A DNA stretch of 28,801 bases from a virus, in the IMG/VR virus record IMGVR_UViG_3300035206_000598, positions 1 through 28,801 of that record; one strand, written 5' to 3'. A program made the position numbers and the translations under genes. Within the stretch, counting starts at the first letter, position 1. Each line of letters begins with the position of its first letter. The notes under the pieces are model-generated. The model did no database searches. It had not been told where the DNA came from and saw only the letters and a program-made list of their open reading frames with translations. Shown piece by piece: positions 28,357-28,801 of this stretch.

Positions 28357-28801
28357 TCACTGGACTAGATCTAGTCCAGTCCATTCATGATATGGTATTG
28401 GCTCTCTAAGAACCGAATTTATCTCAACCGTTAAATCTCTTTTACACTTTAATACTTGCGAAAACTCACCACCTGAGAATCTATTTTCTACTTCTGTAAC
28501 AAAGTAAATAGCATTTAAACTACTTCTCTCATTAATTTGGAAAATACCAGCATTATTATAATCTGTAATACTATTAGATAATATTAGTAAATATGGTTGC
28601 TGAAATGTTGGTGATATAGAATTAAAATTTGGTACATGAAATTTTGCAGGTATCCAATAAGGATCGCCACGTATTTCTAAATCTACTTCGACCATGTCAC
28701 CGCCTTCTTTTTTTGCCATAATCTCGGACAATATATTATAACCCCGATCATAATCTTCCCTTGTACCTGTACTTTGCTTAGGAATTATACTAGGTAATTG
28801 C
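28357..28801 (-). CDS. C-terminal part of a hub-like structural protein, runs off the window
   Basis: The frame is open to the window edge, giving at least 147 residues. The first visible part reads QLPSIIPKQSTGTREDYDR, so the TTG at 28731 is an internal codon and not the start. The final ~110 residues contain VEVDLEIRGDPYWIP, QQPYLLILS, GIFQINERSSLNAIYFVTE and FSGGEFSQVLKCKRDLTVE. The pattern Y-x-V-T-x-V-x-x-x-F-x-x-G-x-F-x-Q-x-L resembles the C-terminal domain of baseplate hub proteins, and the gene directly precedes the gp5-like spike, consistent with a hub role. I cannot name it more precisely. A 22-base perfect palindrome overlaps the stop codon. Confidence 0.65.
   Translation of the reverse strand, partial: QLPSIIPKQSTGTREDYDRGYNILSEIMAKKEGGDMVEVDLEIRGDPYWIPAKFHVPNFNSISPTFQQPYLLILSNSITDYNNAGIFQINERSSLNAIYFVTEVENRFSGGEFSQVLKCKRDLTVEINSVLREPIPYHEWTGLDLVQ
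28359..28380. repeat. Perfect 22-base palindrome over a stop codon
   Basis: The sequence is perfectly self-complementary around AGATCT, with a core TGGACTAGATCTAGTCCA extended by two bases on each side. It encodes the last residues of the hub-like protein (TGLDLVQ) and runs into its TGA. In RNA it could form about 9 pairs with a 4-base loop. No T-run follows, so it is not a standard intrinsic terminator. A transcript processing site, protein-binding site or chance are all possible. Confidence 0.75.

Noticed and set aside
28357-28731. TTG at 28731 as the start of a 124-residue protein
   Set aside because: The same frame stays open to the window edge with protein-like sequence, so the gene is larger and the TTG is internal.

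Overview
The window is a late structural (baseplate and tail-fibre) block of a T4-like contractile-tailed phage, very probably a marine one. By inspection the DNA is AT-rich. Every convincing gene lies on the minus strand, so transcription runs from high to low coordinates. Three genes are clearly recognisable as baseplate proteins: a gp5-type hub/lysozyme, gp25 and a gp6-type wedge protein. The N-terminal signatures of the fibre genes are the kind seen in marine T4-like phages of cyanobacteria and SAR11. I see no integrase, transposase, tRNA, CRISPR array or host metabolic gene.

Layout in the direction of transcription: (1) 28801-28357, the C-terminal end of a hub-like structural protein that runs off the window. 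(2) 28322-25620, a 900-residue gp5-type hub spike. Its OB-fold comes first, a beta-rich shaft follows, and a lysozyme domain sits at the C-terminus. (3) 25554-25180, gp25. (4) 25174-19169, a gp6-type wedge protein of 2001 residues, about three times the length of T4 gp6. (5) 19166-3900, a single uninterrupted 15.3 kb gene for a 5088-residue baseplate-associated giant with a YHYH-type domain, in the place where T4-like phages carry gp7. (6) 3863-2970, a short repeat-bearing fibre, followed by an out-of-frame fibre C-terminus at 2971-2858. (7) 2805-2098, a 235-residue virion protein. (8) 2077-206, a 623-residue tail fibre. (9) A strong terminator at 157-187. (10) A late-type promoter word at 132-140 that points out of the window, followed by about 130 bases of unusually structured, GC-richer sequence with no gene start I can support.

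The genes are tightly packed. Gaps are 2-5 bases within the gp25/gp6/giant group. A shared 9-mer, AGATAAATA, or a close variant, lies 17-20 bases upstream of the start of gp25, the short fibre and the 235-residue gene, and resembles the T4 late promoter TATAAATA. In the T4 model the gp5-type protein forms the central spike, and gp25, gp6 and gp7-type proteins form the wedges around it. The fibre proteins would attach at the periphery to contact the host.

The most unusual features are these. A repeat cassette of roughly 850-1000 residues, with its parts in the same order, sits inside both the gp6-type protein and the giant. A roughly 75-residue module is inserted within the lysozyme domain of gp5 and recurs near the C-terminus of the giant. 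The gp5 domain order is permuted relative to T4. The structured leader at the window's left edge has G-U pairs and a possible pseudoknot that point to a minus-strand RNA.
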